64,000 nucleotides of DNA from the NCBI RefSeq assembly GCF_020271745.1, contig NZ_CP084296.1, positions 186,001 through 250,000 of the forward strand. Reading direction: 5' to 3'. Under the pieces are notes generated by a model. That model ran no database searches. It was not told the DNA's origin and worked only from the letters and a program-made list of their open reading frames with translations. This stretch comes from Providencia alcalifaciens (lineage in GTDB: Bacteria; Pseudomonadota; Gammaproteobacteria; Enterobacterales; Enterobacteriaceae). A program made the position numbers and the translations under genes. The stretch's first letter is position 1, and every line of letters begins with the position of its first letter. Shown here in pieces: positions 1-8,683 of the stretch.

Positions 1-1
1 A

Positions 2-706
2 AATATTCGCTTAATCACCCCAGAACGTGCCGGACTGGGTCAATCCACCTTTGATGAGCATAAATCCCTACAACGTTTTGCTCAAGATATCCAAGAACTT
101 CTAAATGCTCAAAAACTGCCGTCATTTTCCGTTGTCGGTTTCTCTCAAGGTGCCGTTTTCGCCATGGCTCTCGCCTGCTACGCCTCTCCAGTTTCATTAT
201 CGCTTGTGTCAGGGCAAGACCAATTTGAGTTTCCCGCAACCCGGGCACAATTAAAGCAAGATGTCATTAATATGCAGGAACAAGCCATTCATACCCCCGG
301 TGCTTTATCGGAATGGCTGATGCGCAATGTGACCTCACAATGGTTACTGGCGTTTATTCTTAACTGTAGCGCAGAGATAGACCAGCAGGTTTATGGCGAA
401 GAGAGTTTCTTAGCCGCTTACAGTGACTGTATGGAACGTGCGTTCATGCAAGGTAATCAAGGCTATGTTCAAGATCTCTTAGTCGCACTGCAGCATTGGC
501 CGTTCAATCCTGAAGAGATCCACTGCCCTGTCGCGCTGTGGTATGGCGAGCAAGATGTGAGCACTGTGCATTCCCCTGATTTTGGTAAAACACTGGCTCA
601 GCGTTTTCCTGATAGCGAACATTTTTTGTTCTCTCATGAAGGCAGCTCCGTTCTGTGGACACAGGCCTATTCCATTCTTGCCCAATTGAAACAACGCAGC
701 CTTTAG
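2..706 (+). CDS. alpha/beta hydrolase (5'-truncated by window edge)
   Basis: The reading frame is open from base 2 to the stop at 704-706, so the gene begins outside the window. The translation carries the nucleophile elbow GFSQG (serine codon 143-145), a later acidic stretch (GEQDVS) and a C-terminal His (SEHFLFSHEG). This is the Ser-Asp-His order of alpha/beta hydrolases. An ATG at 164 lies after the nucleophile and cannot be the real start. The substrate is not recognisable. It converges on speB. Confidence 0.75.
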   Translation, partial: NIRLITPERAGLGQSTFDEHKSLQRFAQDIQELLNAQKLPSFSVVGFSQGAVFAMALACYASPVSLSLVSGQDQFEFPATRAQLKQDVINMQEQAIHTPGALSEWLMRNVTSQWLLAFILNCSAEIDQQVYGEESFLAAYSDCMERAFMQGNQGYVQDLLVALQHWPFNPEEIHCPVALWYGEQDVSTVHSPDFGKTLAQRFPDSEHFLFSHEGSSVLWTQAYSILAQLKQRSL

Positions 707-710
707 GTAT

Positions 711-744
711 AAAAAAAGGAGCCCAATGAAACATTGGGCTCCTT
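711..744 (-). terminator. intrinsic terminator of speAB
   Basis: A perfect 13-bp inverted repeat (716-728 with 732-744, AAA loop) is followed on the minus strand by a run of seven T. It sits between the convergent hydrolase and speB, and its T-tract side serves speB. Confidence 0.85.
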
Positions 745-761
745 AAATAGCGGATTAAAAC

Positions 762-1682
762 TTATTTTTTAGATGCTTGGATATATAACAGTTCCAATGC
801 AATCGTCGCTGCAGCTAATGCCGTAATTTCTGATTGGTCATAGGCTGGCGCGACTTCCACCACATCCATCCCAACAATATTCAGTGACTTAATGCCACGC
901 AGCAGTTTTAAGGCTTTATCTGATGTTAACCCACCAATCACTGGCGTACCAGTTCCTGGCGCAAAGGCAGGATCCAGGCAGTCAATATCAAACGTCAGAT
1001 AAACCGGCATATCACCCACTATCTGTTTGATCTGAGCAACCATGTCATCCACACCACGATCATTCGCTTGAGCGGCATCCAATACCGTGAAACCGTTGTC
1101 AGAATCATGCTCAGTACGAATACCAATCTGCACAGAATGATTTGGGTCGATCAAACCTTCTTTTGGCGCATGATAGAACATGGTGCCGTGGTCATACAGA
1201 CTGCCATTACCGTATGTGTCAGTGTGCGCATCAAAATGCACTAACGCCATTTTACCGAAGTGCTTCGCGTGGGCGCGCAGTAATGGCAATGTCACAAAAT
1301 GGTCGCCACCAAACGTTAGACAACGTTTACCTGATTCCAGCAGTTTTTCAGTATGCGCTTGCAATTTGTCGCACATATCTTGCGCGTCACCGAATGCAAA
1401 CACCACATCACCGCAGTCAACCACGTTGAGTTTGTTCTTTAGTTTGAAATCCCATGGCCAACGATGACTTTCCCACGCTAAGTTTGTTGAAACTTGGCGA
1501 ATGGCCGCAGGCCCATGACGGCTACCTGCACGCCCAGAAGTTGCCATATCAAATGGAACACCCGTGATCACCCAATCAGCATCTGAGCTGTATGGTTGGA
1601 AATTTAACGGAAAACGTAAAAAACCAAATGCGTTTGAAACCAGTGAATTATCAACCTGATTTCCTAATGTGCTATTCATCAT
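762..1682 (-). CDS. speB: agmatinase (agmatine ureohydrolase)
   Basis: Hydrolyses agmatine to putrescine and urea in the cytoplasm, using two Mn2+ ions. The ureohydrolase metal motifs are all present: [13 protein letters not shown] and [16 protein letters not shown]. Length is about 306 residues, as in E. coli SpeB, with close similarity throughout. Two ATGs (1682, 1679) and a GTG (1685) are in frame; an AAGGAA ribosome site at 1688-1693 best fits one of the ATGs. It lies about 10 nt after the speA stop, so the two are probably co-transcribed and act in sequence. Confidence 0.96.
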   Translation of the reverse strand: MMNSTLGNQVDNSLVSNAFGFLRFPLNFQPYSSDADWVITGVPFDMATSGRAGSRHGPAAIRQVSTNLAWESHRWPWDFKLKNKLNVVDCGDVVFAFGDAQDMCDKLQAHTEKLLESGKRCLTFGGDHFVTLPLLRAHAKHFGKMALVHFDAHTDTYGNGSLYDHGTMFYHAPKEGLIDPNHSVQIGIRTEHDSDNGFTVLDAAQANDRGVDDMVAQIKQIVGDMPVYLTFDIDCLDPAFAPGTGTPVIGGLTSDKALKLLRGIKSLNIVGMDVVEVAPAYDQSEITALAAATIALELLYIQASKK

Positions 1683-1695
1683 CACTGTTCCTTAA

Positions 1696-3600
1696 TCATT
1701 CATCTTCTAAGTAAGTGTAACCGTACAACCCACTTTCAAACTCGTTCACAAAATCTTTTTGCAGCTCGTCACTCAGCCCTGTGCCTTTCACTTGCTCAAT
1801 GAAGCTTTCTAACAGCACTTCAGGAACCAGCTTCACGTATTGCAACATATCCGCAACGGAATCGCCTTCTTCACTTTGCAAGTAACGAATGTTGCCTTGG
1901 CTATCAACCCACACATCGATGGCGGCAGTATCGCCGAATAAGTTGTGCATGTTGCCTAAAATTTCTTGGTATGCCCCAATCATAAAGAAGCCAATCATCG
2001 GTGGATTTTCTGGATCATACGCTGGCATTGGCATAGTGGTTTCCACCCCATCACCGTCAACATAATGGTCAATAATACCATCCGAGTCGCAAGTGATATC
2101 CAGTAACACCGCACGTCTGTCTAACGGCTTATCTAAGCCTTCAATAGGCAAGACTGGGAACACTTGGTCAATTCCCCAAGCATCAGGGAGCGATTGGAAC
2201 AGCGAGAAATTCACATAGAATTTATCCGCCATACGCTCTTGAAGCTCATCAATAATTGGGCGATGGGCACGGTTGCTAGGGTCTAAATCTTGCTGAATAC
2301 GACGGCAAATATTTAAGTATAGCTCTTCTGCCCATGCCCGTTGTGTTAAGTCCAACACACCATGCGCATACTGAGTGTGTGCTTCTTGCAAGTCAAACTG
2401 ACTATCGTGTAGCCATTCACGAAGTGATCGGCTATTACCTTGATGCTGCATGGATTCCCACGTTTCCCATAACGAAACCAGTGAACGTGGCGCATCTTCG
2501 CTCGGCGGTGTGGTTTTGGTGAATTCGTTACGCTCAACCCCAATCACGTTAGAGACTAATACGGTATGGTGAGCGGTCAATGCACGCCCAGACTCAGTAA
2601 TCACCGTTGGGTGTGGCAAGTTAAACTCTTCACACGCATCGCCAATCGCCCAAATCACGTTATTCGCGTATTCGTTCAAGCCATAGTTAACCGAACAATC
2701 TGACTGAGAACGTGTACCTTCATAGTCAACGCCTAAGCCTCCGCCCACATCAAAGCACTGAATGTTGACACCTAATTGATGCAACTCGACGTAGAAACGG
2801 GCTGACTCACGAACACCTGTCGCGATATCACGAATATTCGCCATTTGAGAACCTAAATGGAAGTGCAATAATTGCAGGCTATCCAAACGATTCGCATTAC
2901 GTAAAATTTCAACTAATTGCAGAACTTGGGTTGCAGCCAATCCAAATTTAGATTTTTCACCGCCACTCGCCTGCCATTTACCTGAACCTTGGGATGCTAA
3001 ACGGGCACGAACACCTAAACGAGGCGTCACTTCCAGTTTTTGCGCTTCTTCCAGCACCATCTCAATTTCAGACATTTTTTCGATAACCAGGTACACTTTG
3101 TGACCCAGTTTTTCGCCAATTAATGCCAGACGAATATATTCGCGATCTTTATAACCGTTGCACACAATCACCGTACGAGTGCGACCTGCGTTGGCTAATA
3201 CTGCCATTAACTCCGCTTTTGAACCTGCTTCTAACCCTAAAGGTTCGCCAGAATTCACTAGCGATTCAATCACACGGCGTTGTTGGTTAACTTTAATTGG
3301 ATAGACTAAAAAATAGTCGCCCTTATAACCATAAGATTCCCGTGCACGTTTAAACGCCGCGTTAATTGAACGTAAGCGGTGTTGCAGAATTTGAGGGAAA
3401 CAGAAAAGCGCGGGTAACCGTAAATGTTCCTGCTCTTCTTTAACTTGGTAGACTAAATCAGCTAAATCAACAAAGGTGTCAGGGTTTTCAGGATTAGGGC
3501 AAACACAGACATTTCCGCGCTCATTCACCTGATAGTAACCACCGCCCCAATACGCAATATTGTAAGTTTGGCGCATTTTGCGAGCGATATTATCATTCAT
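1696..3600 (-). CDS. speA: biosynthetic arginine decarboxylase
   Basis: PLP-dependent decarboxylation of arginine to agmatine, the first step of the ADC route to putrescine that SpeB completes. The PLP lysine lies in YPIKVNQ (about K103), the substrate-side GSQMANIRD and glycine-rich [10 protein letters not shown] follow, and the catalytic-domain DITCDSDG motif is near residue 500. It is 634 aa against 658 in E. coli; the difference is a shorter N-terminus, and the E. coli protein aligns from the LRTYNIAWWG region onward. The start has an AGGAG site about 8 nt upstream. The C-terminus [11 protein letters not shown] is identical to E. coli. Confidence 0.97.
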   Translation of the reverse strand: MNDNIARKMRQTYNIAYWGGGYYQVNERGNVCVCPNPENPDTFVDLADLVYQVKEEQEHLRLPALFCFPQILQHRLRSINAAFKRARESYGYKGDYFLVYPIKVNQQRRVIESLVNSGEPLGLEAGSKAELMAVLANAGRTRTVIVCNGYKDREYIRLALIGEKLGHKVYLVIEKMSEIEMVLEEAQKLEVTPRLGVRARLASQGSGKWQASGGEKSKFGLAATQVLQLVEILRNANRLDSLQLLHFHLGSQMANIRDIATGVRESARFYVELHQLGVNIQCFDVGGGLGVDYEGTRSQSDCSVNYGLNEYANNVIWAIGDACEEFNLPHPTVITESGRALTAHHTVLVSNVIGVERNEFTKTTPPSEDAPRSLVSLWETWESMQHQGNSRSLREWLHDSQFDLQEAHTQYAHGVLDLTQRAWAEELYLNICRRIQQDLDPSNRAHRPIIDELQERMADKFYVNFSLFQSLPDAWGIDQVFPVLPIEGLDKPLDRRAVLLDITCDSDGIIDHYVDGDGVETTMPMPAYDPENPPMIGFFMIGAYQEILGNMHNLFGDTAAIDVWVDSQGNIRYLQSEEGDSVADMLQYVKLVPEVLLESFIEQVKGTGLSDELQKDFVNEFESGLYGYTYLEDE

Positions 3601-3667
3601 AATAAACTCCTAGTATGGAGGGGTGAGTGATGCGTTCTTCTTCCAGACAAGCGGCCACCAAAGGCAT
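3593..3667 (-). CDS. possible 24-codon ORF overlapping the speA start
   Basis: A short ORF (begins [10 protein letters not shown]) ends at a TGA four bases inside speA, in another frame. Such an arrangement could couple translation to speA. There is no convincing ribosome site and no recognised family, so it may be chance. Confidence 0.15.
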   Translation of the reverse strand: MPLVAACLEEERITHPSILGVYYE

Positions 3668-3785
3668 GATGCAACTAGGCAGTAATGTCAGAGAAACAGC
3701 GATACTCAGATTGTAATTAAAAGTGCTTAGAACTTCTAAACGGTGACAATATACATCCACAGACTTAGCAGATTACTTTTTAAGA

Positions 3786-3929
3786 TTACTGACTAAGTAT
3801 TAAGGACCTATGATAGGTATGACGGTAACTTCGCGATGAAGTCAACATAGACAGGAAAGTAAAAGCCAATGTCACACGGCGATCCGCGTAAGACGGTTGG
3901 ATACTGTTATTCAGTAGATTATGGATCAT
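3786..3929 (-). CDS. possible 47-codon leader ORF upstream of speA
   Basis: An ATG at 3929, about 10 nt after a TAGGGG stretch, opens a 47-codon frame (begins MIHNLLNNSI) that is basic and rich in Ser, Arg and Tyr, on the same strand as speA. E. coli carries small genes (yqgB and neighbours) between speA and metK, so a small protein or leader peptide here is plausible. No sequence match to YqgB can be claimed. Confidence 0.25.
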   Translation of the reverse strand: MIHNLLNNSIQPSYADRRVTLAFTFLSMLTSSRSYRHTYHRSLILSQ

Positions 3930-4227
3930 CGCCCATTAACCCCTAATATAACTGTTTTCCCCTTGAAAATTTTAATAATGTATTAAAATTTAACCGGTTA
4001 TAAACATTCCTGATAGAAAGCAGATTCATAGCTGACCTGCTGGTATATAGCGGGAAATTACAACCATCCGCTACGGTCGCAGTTTATACCTTGAATAGCC
4101 CCAAAATGCAAAAGCAAATTATCTAAAATGCTATTTTTATAATAAAACGAACTGAATTAATGAATTATACCCTTATCATTTTATAGCTTAAAAATTGGTA
4201 GAAATTCTCTAATGAAAAGTCTAGAAT
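3930..4227. other. divergent speA/metK intergenic region
   Basis: No long ORF. It contains an AT-rich perfect palindrome (3967-3977 with 3981-3991 around ATG) and should hold the speA promoter on the minus strand. No further feature is clear. Confidence 0.4.
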
Positions 4228-4260
4228 AGCCGTCTAGATGTTAAAACATCCAACTATAAT
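4228..4260 (+). promoter_or_regulatory. metK promoter with tandem MetJ boxes
   Basis: Three contiguous 8-mers resemble the MetJ box AGACGTCT: AGCCGTCT (4228-4235, 7/8), AGATGTTA (4236-4243, 5/8) and AAACATCC (4244-4251, 5/8). They run directly into a perfect -10 TATAAT at 4255-4260, covering the -35 area. MetJ with SAM represses metK in enterics, so end-product repression of metK is expected. Confidence 0.7.
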
Positions 4261-4289
4261 GTTCTTTGAATTCTTAAGGTATTAATCTC

Positions 4290-5441
4290 ATGTCTACACA
4301 CCTCTTTACTTCTGAGTCCGTATCAGAAGGGCATCCTGATAAAATTGCAGACCAAATTTCTGATGCGGTCCTTGATGCTATTCTTGAACAAGACCCTAAA
4401 GCGCGCGTAGCTTGCGAAACCTATGTCAAAACCGGCATGGTCATGGTTGGTGGTGAAATCACTACCAGTGCATGGGTCGATATTGAAGAAATTACGCGTA
4501 AAACCGTTCGCGAAATCGGTTATACCAGTTCAGACATGGGCTTTGATGCCAACTCTTGCGCAGTATTAAGCGCAATTGGTAAACAATCACCAGATATCAA
4601 CCAAGGTGTTGACCGTGCAGATCCTTTAGAACAAGGTGCTGGCGACCAAGGCCTAATGTTTGGTTATGCAACTAACGAAACTGACGTATTAATGCCAGCA
4701 CCGGTGACTTATGCGCACCGTTTAGTGCAGCGCCAAGCTGAAGTTCGTAAAAATGGCACACTGCCATGGTTACGTCCAGATGCAAAAAGCCAAGTCACTT
4801 TCCAATATGATGACAACAAAATTGTCGGTATTGACGCGGTAGTTCTGTCCACACAGCATTCAGAAGATATTGACCAAAAAGCTTTACACGAAGCGGTTAT
4901 GGAAGAGATCATCAAGCCGGTTCTGCCTGCTGAATGGTTATCTCCAGCGACCAAATACTTCATCAACCCAACAGGCCGTTTTGTTATCGGTGGACCAATG
5001 GGTGACTGCGGTTTAACGGGTCGTAAAATTATCGTTGATACCTACGGCGGTATGGCTCGTCACGGTGGCGGTGCATTCTCCGGTAAGGATCCATCAAAAG
5101 TTGACCGTTCTGCTGCCTATGCTGCGCGTTATGTTGCAAAAAACATCGTTGCAGCAGGTTTAGCTGACCGCTGTGAAATCCAAGTTTCTTACGCTATCGG
5201 TGTCGCAGAACCTACCTCTATCATGGTAGAAACTTTCGGTACTGGTAAAGTTGACGAAGCATTACTCGTGAAATTAGTCCGTGAATTCTTTGACTTACGT
5301 CCTTACGGTCTAATTCAAATGCTGGATTTATTACACCCAATGTACCAACAAACCGCTTCTTACGGTCACTTTGGTCGTCCACAATTCCCGTGGGAAAAAA
5401 CCGACAAAGCGGCTCAACTGCGCGAAGCTGCTGGCCTGTAA
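4290..5441 (+). CDS. metK: S-adenosylmethionine synthetase
   Basis: Makes SAM from methionine and ATP in the cytoplasm. It is 383 aa (384 in E. coli). It shows the N-terminal [12 protein letters not shown] segment, the ATP-binding signature GAGDQG (about 116-121) and the glycine-rich loop GGGAFSGKD (about 258-266). The start follows AAGG about 10 nt upstream. It is a single gene with its own promoter and terminator. Confidence 0.98.
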   Translation: MSTHLFTSESVSEGHPDKIADQISDAVLDAILEQDPKARVACETYVKTGMVMVGGEITTSAWVDIEEITRKTVREIGYTSSDMGFDANSCAVLSAIGKQSPDINQGVDRADPLEQGAGDQGLMFGYATNETDVLMPAPVTYAHRLVQRQAEVRKNGTLPWLRPDAKSQVTFQYDDNKIVGIDAVVLSTQHSEDIDQKALHEAVMEEIIKPVLPAEWLSPATKYFINPTGRFVIGGPMGDCGLTGRKIIVDTYGGMARHGGGAFSGKDPSKVDRSAAYAARYVAKNIVAAGLADRCEIQVSYAIGVAEPTSIMVETFGTGKVDEALLVKLVREFFDLRPYGLIQMLDLLHPMYQQTASYGHFGRPQFPWEKTDKAAQLREAAGL

Positions 5442-5485
5442 TTTTCGCTAACGTCCCTGACGCTAAGCGCAAAAATCAGCTGAAT

Positions 5486-5513
5486 AAAAACCCATCTTAA
5501 TGATGGGTTTTTT
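5486..5513 (+). terminator. metK intrinsic terminator
   Basis: Stem CCCATC / GATGGG (5491-5496 with 5502-5507), extended by A/T pairs, followed by TTTTTT at 5508-5513. Confidence 0.88.
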
Positions 5514-5536
5514 ATGTCTAAAATTGCTCACTGATG

Positions 5537-5607
5537 TGATGAGTTAAATAACTTTTCTATTCGCCTCACTTTTTGGGTAGAATAGATTTAGTATTCACCT
5601 CATCGGA
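5537..5607. repeat. palindromic repeat copy 1, upstream of fic
   Basis: This ~70-bp stretch is homologous to 6737-6805 on the other side of fic. The core ATTCGCCTCA plus TTTTTGGGT is shared with two mismatches in 26 bp. Each copy has three related half-sites of the type TATTnnnCTCAT: one inverted (ATGAG...), then two direct. This copy ends 7 bp before the fic ATG, so it spans the likely promoter and leader. Confidence 0.65.
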
Positions 5608-5614
5608 GCGCAAC

Positions 5615-6733
5615 ATGTGGATTTGGGAGCAACCTAATTGGCCTACATTTACCTATGACCAAACGCAGTTACAAACACAACTGCGCGATGTTGTTTTTCT
5701 TCAAGGCAAACTTAATGGTCGATGCGATACCTTTGATACCCGCCAATACGTATTAGATAACATCCTTTCTAATATCATTTATTCCAGTGATATTGAAGGC
5801 GAGAAGCTCGATGCACGTTCTGTACGCTCTTCTCTTGCTAACCATTTGGGCATTTCCGATAACGCGCCTTTTCCGATAGATAAAAAAACACAAGGCTTAG
5901 TTGAATCCGCCTTAGATGCGATTAACAACCTTGAAGAGCCTTTAACAGCTGCGCGGCTTTGCCAATGGCATGCATTAATGTTTCTTGCGAATGATAACCT
6001 GTTTAATAAAATCACCGTTGGATGCTTTAGATCTAGTGCAATACAAGTTGTCTCTGGGCGATTAGATAAACCCACAATTCATTTTGAAGCGCCCCCAGCA
6101 GAGCAAATTCCTCATGAAATTGAACAATTTCTGTCGTGGTTTAACCTCAGCCAACATGACTCAACATTAGACCCAATTCTTCGAGCTGGCATTGCCCATT
6201 TATGGTTTCTCACTATTCATCCATTTGATGATGGAAATGGCAGAATAGGACGTTTAATCATGGATTTAGCCTTAGCACAAGCCGAGAAAACCACGGTTAG
6301 GCTGTATGCGATGTCTCAACGTATCAATGAGCAAAAAAAGCAATACTATCAAATACTCGAACAATCCCAACGTGGAGATGTTGACCTCACCCAATGGCTG
6401 ATTTGGTTTATCGACACTCTACATGGTGCCATCAATGAAACCTTGCAGCAGATCCAATTAACTATTGAAAAAACAAAATATTGGAATCGATTTGACCAAC
6501 GTATTTTACGCCCAGAGCAGTTAAAAGTGCTTAATAGGATGCTGGATGGTGACTTTGCTGATGGGATCAATAACCGTCAATATATGGCTGTGGGAAAAGT
6601 GAGTCGCTCAAGTGCCACACGCCATTTAGCTGAGCTTGTCGAGCATGGTTTTCTTGAAGAAGGTGCTAGCGGTGGACGCAGTACACGATATCGCTTAAGC
6701 CAAGAACCGCTATTTACAGGTTCATGGTGCTAA
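5615..6733 (+). CDS. Fic family protein, class II (DUF4172 N-terminus, C-terminal wHTH)
   Basis: A 372-aa probable AMP-transferase. It begins MWIWEQPNWPTFTYD, typical of the DUF4172 N-terminal domain. The self-inhibitory helix motif S-x-x-x-E-G is at residues 57-62 (SSDIEG), and the complete catalytic motif HPFDDGNGRIGR is at 202-213 with catalytic H202. The last ~60 residues look like a winged helix-turn-helix (SRSSATRHLAELVEHGFL). A TTG 42 nt upstream is in frame but has no ribosome site; the ATG at 5615 has CGGAG. It stands alone, with no toxin or antitoxin partner, and is flanked by two homologous palindromes. The target is unknown. DNA binding at its own flanks is an inference. Confidence 0.9.
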   Translation: MWIWEQPNWPTFTYDQTQLQTQLRDVVFLQGKLNGRCDTFDTRQYVLDNILSNIIYSSDIEGEKLDARSVRSSLANHLGISDNAPFPIDKKTQGLVESALDAINNLEEPLTAARLCQWHALMFLANDNLFNKITVGCFRSSAIQVVSGRLDKPTIHFEAPPAEQIPHEIEQFLSWFNLSQHDSTLDPILRAGIAHLWFLTIHPFDDGNGRIGRLIMDLALAQAEKTTVRLYAMSQRINEQKKQYYQILEQSQRGDVDLTQWLIWFIDTLHGAINETLQQIQLTIEKTKYWNRFDQRILRPEQLKVLNRMLDGDFADGINNRQYMAVGKVSRSSATRHLAELVEHGFLEEGASGGRSTRYRLSQEPLFTGSWC

Positions 6734-6736
6734 ATC

Positions 6737-6805
6737 GATGAGTCAATTAACTGATTTATTCGCCTCATTTTTTGGGTCGAATAACCAAATTAATTGACTC
6801 ATTCG
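6737..6805. repeat. palindromic repeat copy 2, downstream of fic
   Basis: Nested inverted repeat: outer arms ATGAGTCAATTAA (6739-6751) and TTAATTGACTCAT, inner arms TTATTCG and CGAATAA, loop CCTCATTTTTTGGG. It starts just after the fic stop and ends next to the stop of the opposite-strand transporter gene. It is homologous to 5537-5607. It could also act as a transcription barrier, but there is no clean T-tract after the stem. Confidence 0.65.
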
Positions 6806-6811
6806 TTTTGA

Positions 6812-7228
6812 TTACTTTTCAGTTCGTTGAAACAGCTGGAAAATTGCCATTCCTGCAATCATTGCCAACGTAAACAAAATACCTTGAGTCAGCCCCATGC
6901 CGGTTAATAAAATGGCAGGTCCCGGGCAAATTCCCCCAAGTCCCCAACCTAAACCGAACAACACGCTGCCTATCACTAATTTTTTATCAATAACTTTACT
7001 GGTTGGGATCTGCAATGGGCAATTCAGTACACTAGTTTTGCGCTTTTTCACTAACTGGAATGCGATACCGCTTATCACCATTGCCACTGCCATGGTGACC
7101 AACAACGAGGGATCCCAGTTCCCCGTGATATCCAGAAACGCCAAGATTTTTGCGGGATTACCCATACCGGCTAACAGTAAGCCCAACCCAAATAAAATAC
7201 CGGAAACTAACGCGATAATGATTGGCAT
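6812..7228 (-). CDS. YeeE/YedE half-transporter (DUF6691-like)
   Basis: A 138-aa hydrophobic protein with about four membrane segments and the family glycine/cysteine-rich loop GLGWGLGGICPGPA. This Cys-containing loop is typical of YeeE/YedE (TsuA-like) channels for thiosulfate or other reduced sulfur. It pairs with the next gene upstream; together they equal one full-length transporter. ATG 7228 is preferred over GTG 7231 because GGGGA lies 7 nt upstream. It starts immediately after its partner's stop, implying translational coupling. Confidence 0.85.
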   Translation of the reverse strand: MPIIIALVSGILFGLGLLLAGMGNPAKILAFLDITGNWDPSLLVTMAVAMVISGIAFQLVKKRKTSVLNCPLQIPTSKVIDKKLVIGSVLFGLGWGLGGICPGPAILLTGMGLTQGILFTLAMIAGMAIFQLFQRTEK

Positions 7229-7232
7229 CACT

Positions 7233-7670
7233 TTATCCCCTTAACCCAAAGTGGTTAATCACGGCGACCGTGATAAATGCCACCAGCATAAAAATAGCCA
7301 CCGCTACCATAGAGCGACGGGAAAATCTCGCCATGCCACAAATACCATGCCCACTGGTACAACCGCTACCTAGTCGTGTCCCAAAGCCCACTAATAACCC
7401 CGCCGCAATCAGTAATGGCGTGCTCGTTGCAATAGTGACTTCTGGCGTATACACAAAGGTAACAAACAGTAATGGAGCTACCAAGATCCCGACAATAAAT
7501 GCCAGTTTCCACGCCGTATCCCCCTTAGTGGGTTTAAGAACACCCGCTAAAATCCCGCTGATCCCTGCAATTCGCCCATTAAAAATCAATAATATTGCCA
7601 CTGCCAAACCAATCAAAACACCGCCAATTGCCGCAGAGCCTGGCGTAAAGTTCGCCCAATCAATCGTCAT
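7233..7670 (-). CDS. YeeE/YedE half-transporter
   Basis: 145 aa, four predicted membrane spans, with the matching loop RLGSGCTSGHGICGMARFS that carries conserved cysteines. Equivalent split pairs are encoded with BigR/SqrR-type regulators in other bacteria and are thought to move sulfur species across the inner membrane. The ATG is one base after the arsR-type stop; its ribosome site GGAG is inside the regulator's last codons. The transported species is inferred from family, not shown. Confidence 0.87.
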   Translation of the reverse strand: MTIDWANFTPGSAAIGGVLIGLAVAILLIFNGRIAGISGILAGVLKPTKGDTAWKLAFIVGILVAPLLFVTFVYTPEVTIATSTPLLIAAGLLVGFGTRLGSGCTSGHGICGMARFSRRSMVAVAIFMLVAFITVAVINHFGLRG

Positions 7671-7671
7671 T

Positions 7672-8010
7672 TTACATCTCCTTCACAGGACAATAGAGTT
7701 GATACAAGGTATTGAGTAAGGTGAATAATTTCTCATCCGCAATGGAGTAATAGATGCGCTTACCTTCACGACGCGTCGCGACCAACCCTTCATTTCTTAA
7801 TACGGTTAATTGCTGCGATAAAGTCGGCTGCACAATCCCTAACGAGGCTTCTAAATCACTCACACAAGCCTCACCTTGTGTTAACTGGCACAGCAATAAT
7901 AATCGGTCTGGATTCCCGAGTGTTTTTAATAATGACGCAGTTTGCGTTGCTGCTTGGCTCATTGCTAAAAGTAGCTGTTCTGAGTTTGGTTGTTCATTAT
8001 TTGGCATCAT
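7672..8010 (-). CDS. ArsR-family regulator, BigR/YgaV-type sulfur sensor
   Basis: A 112-aa winged-helix repressor. It contains the family segment CQLTQGEACVSDLEASLGIVQPTLSQQL split over helices alpha2-alpha4, then the wing NEGLVATRREGKRIYYS. Cysteines at 41 and 107 correspond in spacing to the two redox/persulfide-sensing cysteines of BigR (42 and 108). The metal-binding box of true ArsR or SmtB is not evident. It leads an operon with two sulfur-type transporters, which supports sensing of sulfide or persulfide. Confidence 0.85.
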   Translation of the reverse strand: MMPNNEQPNSEQLLLAMSQAATQTASLLKTLGNPDRLLLLCQLTQGEACVSDLEASLGIVQPTLSQQLTVLRNEGLVATRREGKRIYYSIADEKLFTLLNTLYQLYCPVKEM

Positions 8011-8034
8011 TGGATCCCTTGTTACTAATGCAAA

Positions 8035-8053
8035 TTATTATACCTTATAATAA
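8035..8053 (-). promoter_or_regulatory. operator palindrome of the ArsR/BigR-type operon
   Basis: Perfect inverted repeat TTATTATA - CCT - TATAATAA lies 25 bp upstream of the regulator's ATG. AT-rich palindromes like this are the usual binding sites of BigR/SmtB-type proteins. Autorepression is inferred. Confidence 0.6.
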
Positions 8054-8124
8054 TATATATTTTGATATATTGAATGTCAATTATCACTTGTTAGAACTCT
8101 ATGACTTCACGTATTCTTGAGGAC

Positions 8125-8652
8125 ATGAAAACAATCCGAGTACCCATCCATCTTCAACAGCGTGTGATGAAAACCCTGCGCGAAAAGCTAGTGTTAGCTG
8201 AAGAAAAGCTGGAACAGAAATTTCCAGAACCTACCATCAACTATAAACAGCGCGGTACCACCGCGGGTAGCGCCTATTTGCAAGATTGGGAAATTCGAGT
8301 CAACCCAATGCTATTGATTGAAAATCCAGATAATTTTGTAGATGAAGTGATCCCTCATGAACTCGCCCACTTGTTGGTTTACCGTGTATTTGGACGTAAA
8401 GGAATCGCCCCTCATGGCAATGAGTGGAAATGGATGATGCAGACTGTTTTAGGGGTAACGGCGAAACGGACTCACAACTTTGCAGTGACCAGCGTCAAAA
8501 GCCAAACCTTTCGTTATCTTTGTGGTTGCGACACAATTCATGAACTTACCATCAGAAGGCATAACAAAGTTGAGCGAGGGGAAAACCAGTATTTATGTCG
8601 AAAATGCGGTGAAATTCTTAAGCGAGAAATTGAGTCAGCGGCAGAGTGTTAA
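8125..8652 (+). CDS. sprT: SprT-family zinc metalloprotease-like protein
   Basis: 175 aa from ATG 8125. The zinc motif HELAH (H78, E79, H82) is followed by HGNEWKWMM, and the C-terminus has a zinc-ribbon of two Cys pairs (LCGCD and LCRKCGE). It resembles E. coli SprT along its length ([25 protein letters not shown]). An in-frame ATG at 8101 would add eight residues; homology favours 8125, although neither has a strong ribosome site. The cellular role of bacterial SprT is poorly defined. Confidence 0.93.
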   Translation: MKTIRVPIHLQQRVMKTLREKLVLAEEKLEQKFPEPTINYKQRGTTAGSAYLQDWEIRVNPMLLIENPDNFVDEVIPHELAHLLVYRVFGRKGIAPHGNEWKWMMQTVLGVTAKRTHNFAVTSVKSQTFRYLCGCDTIHELTIRRHNKVERGENQYLCRKCGEILKREIESAAEC

Positions 8653-8683
8653 TTCCCTGCCGCATCAAGAGGTAGGACTGAAC

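Noticed and set aside
5573-5614. TTG start for fic
   Set aside because: No ribosome site, and it would translate part of the palindromic repeat; the family N-terminus begins at ATG 5615.
7222-7719. 165-codon plus-strand ORF
   Set aside because: It mirrors the two YeeE/YedE genes on the minus strand; low-complexity translation and no ribosome site.
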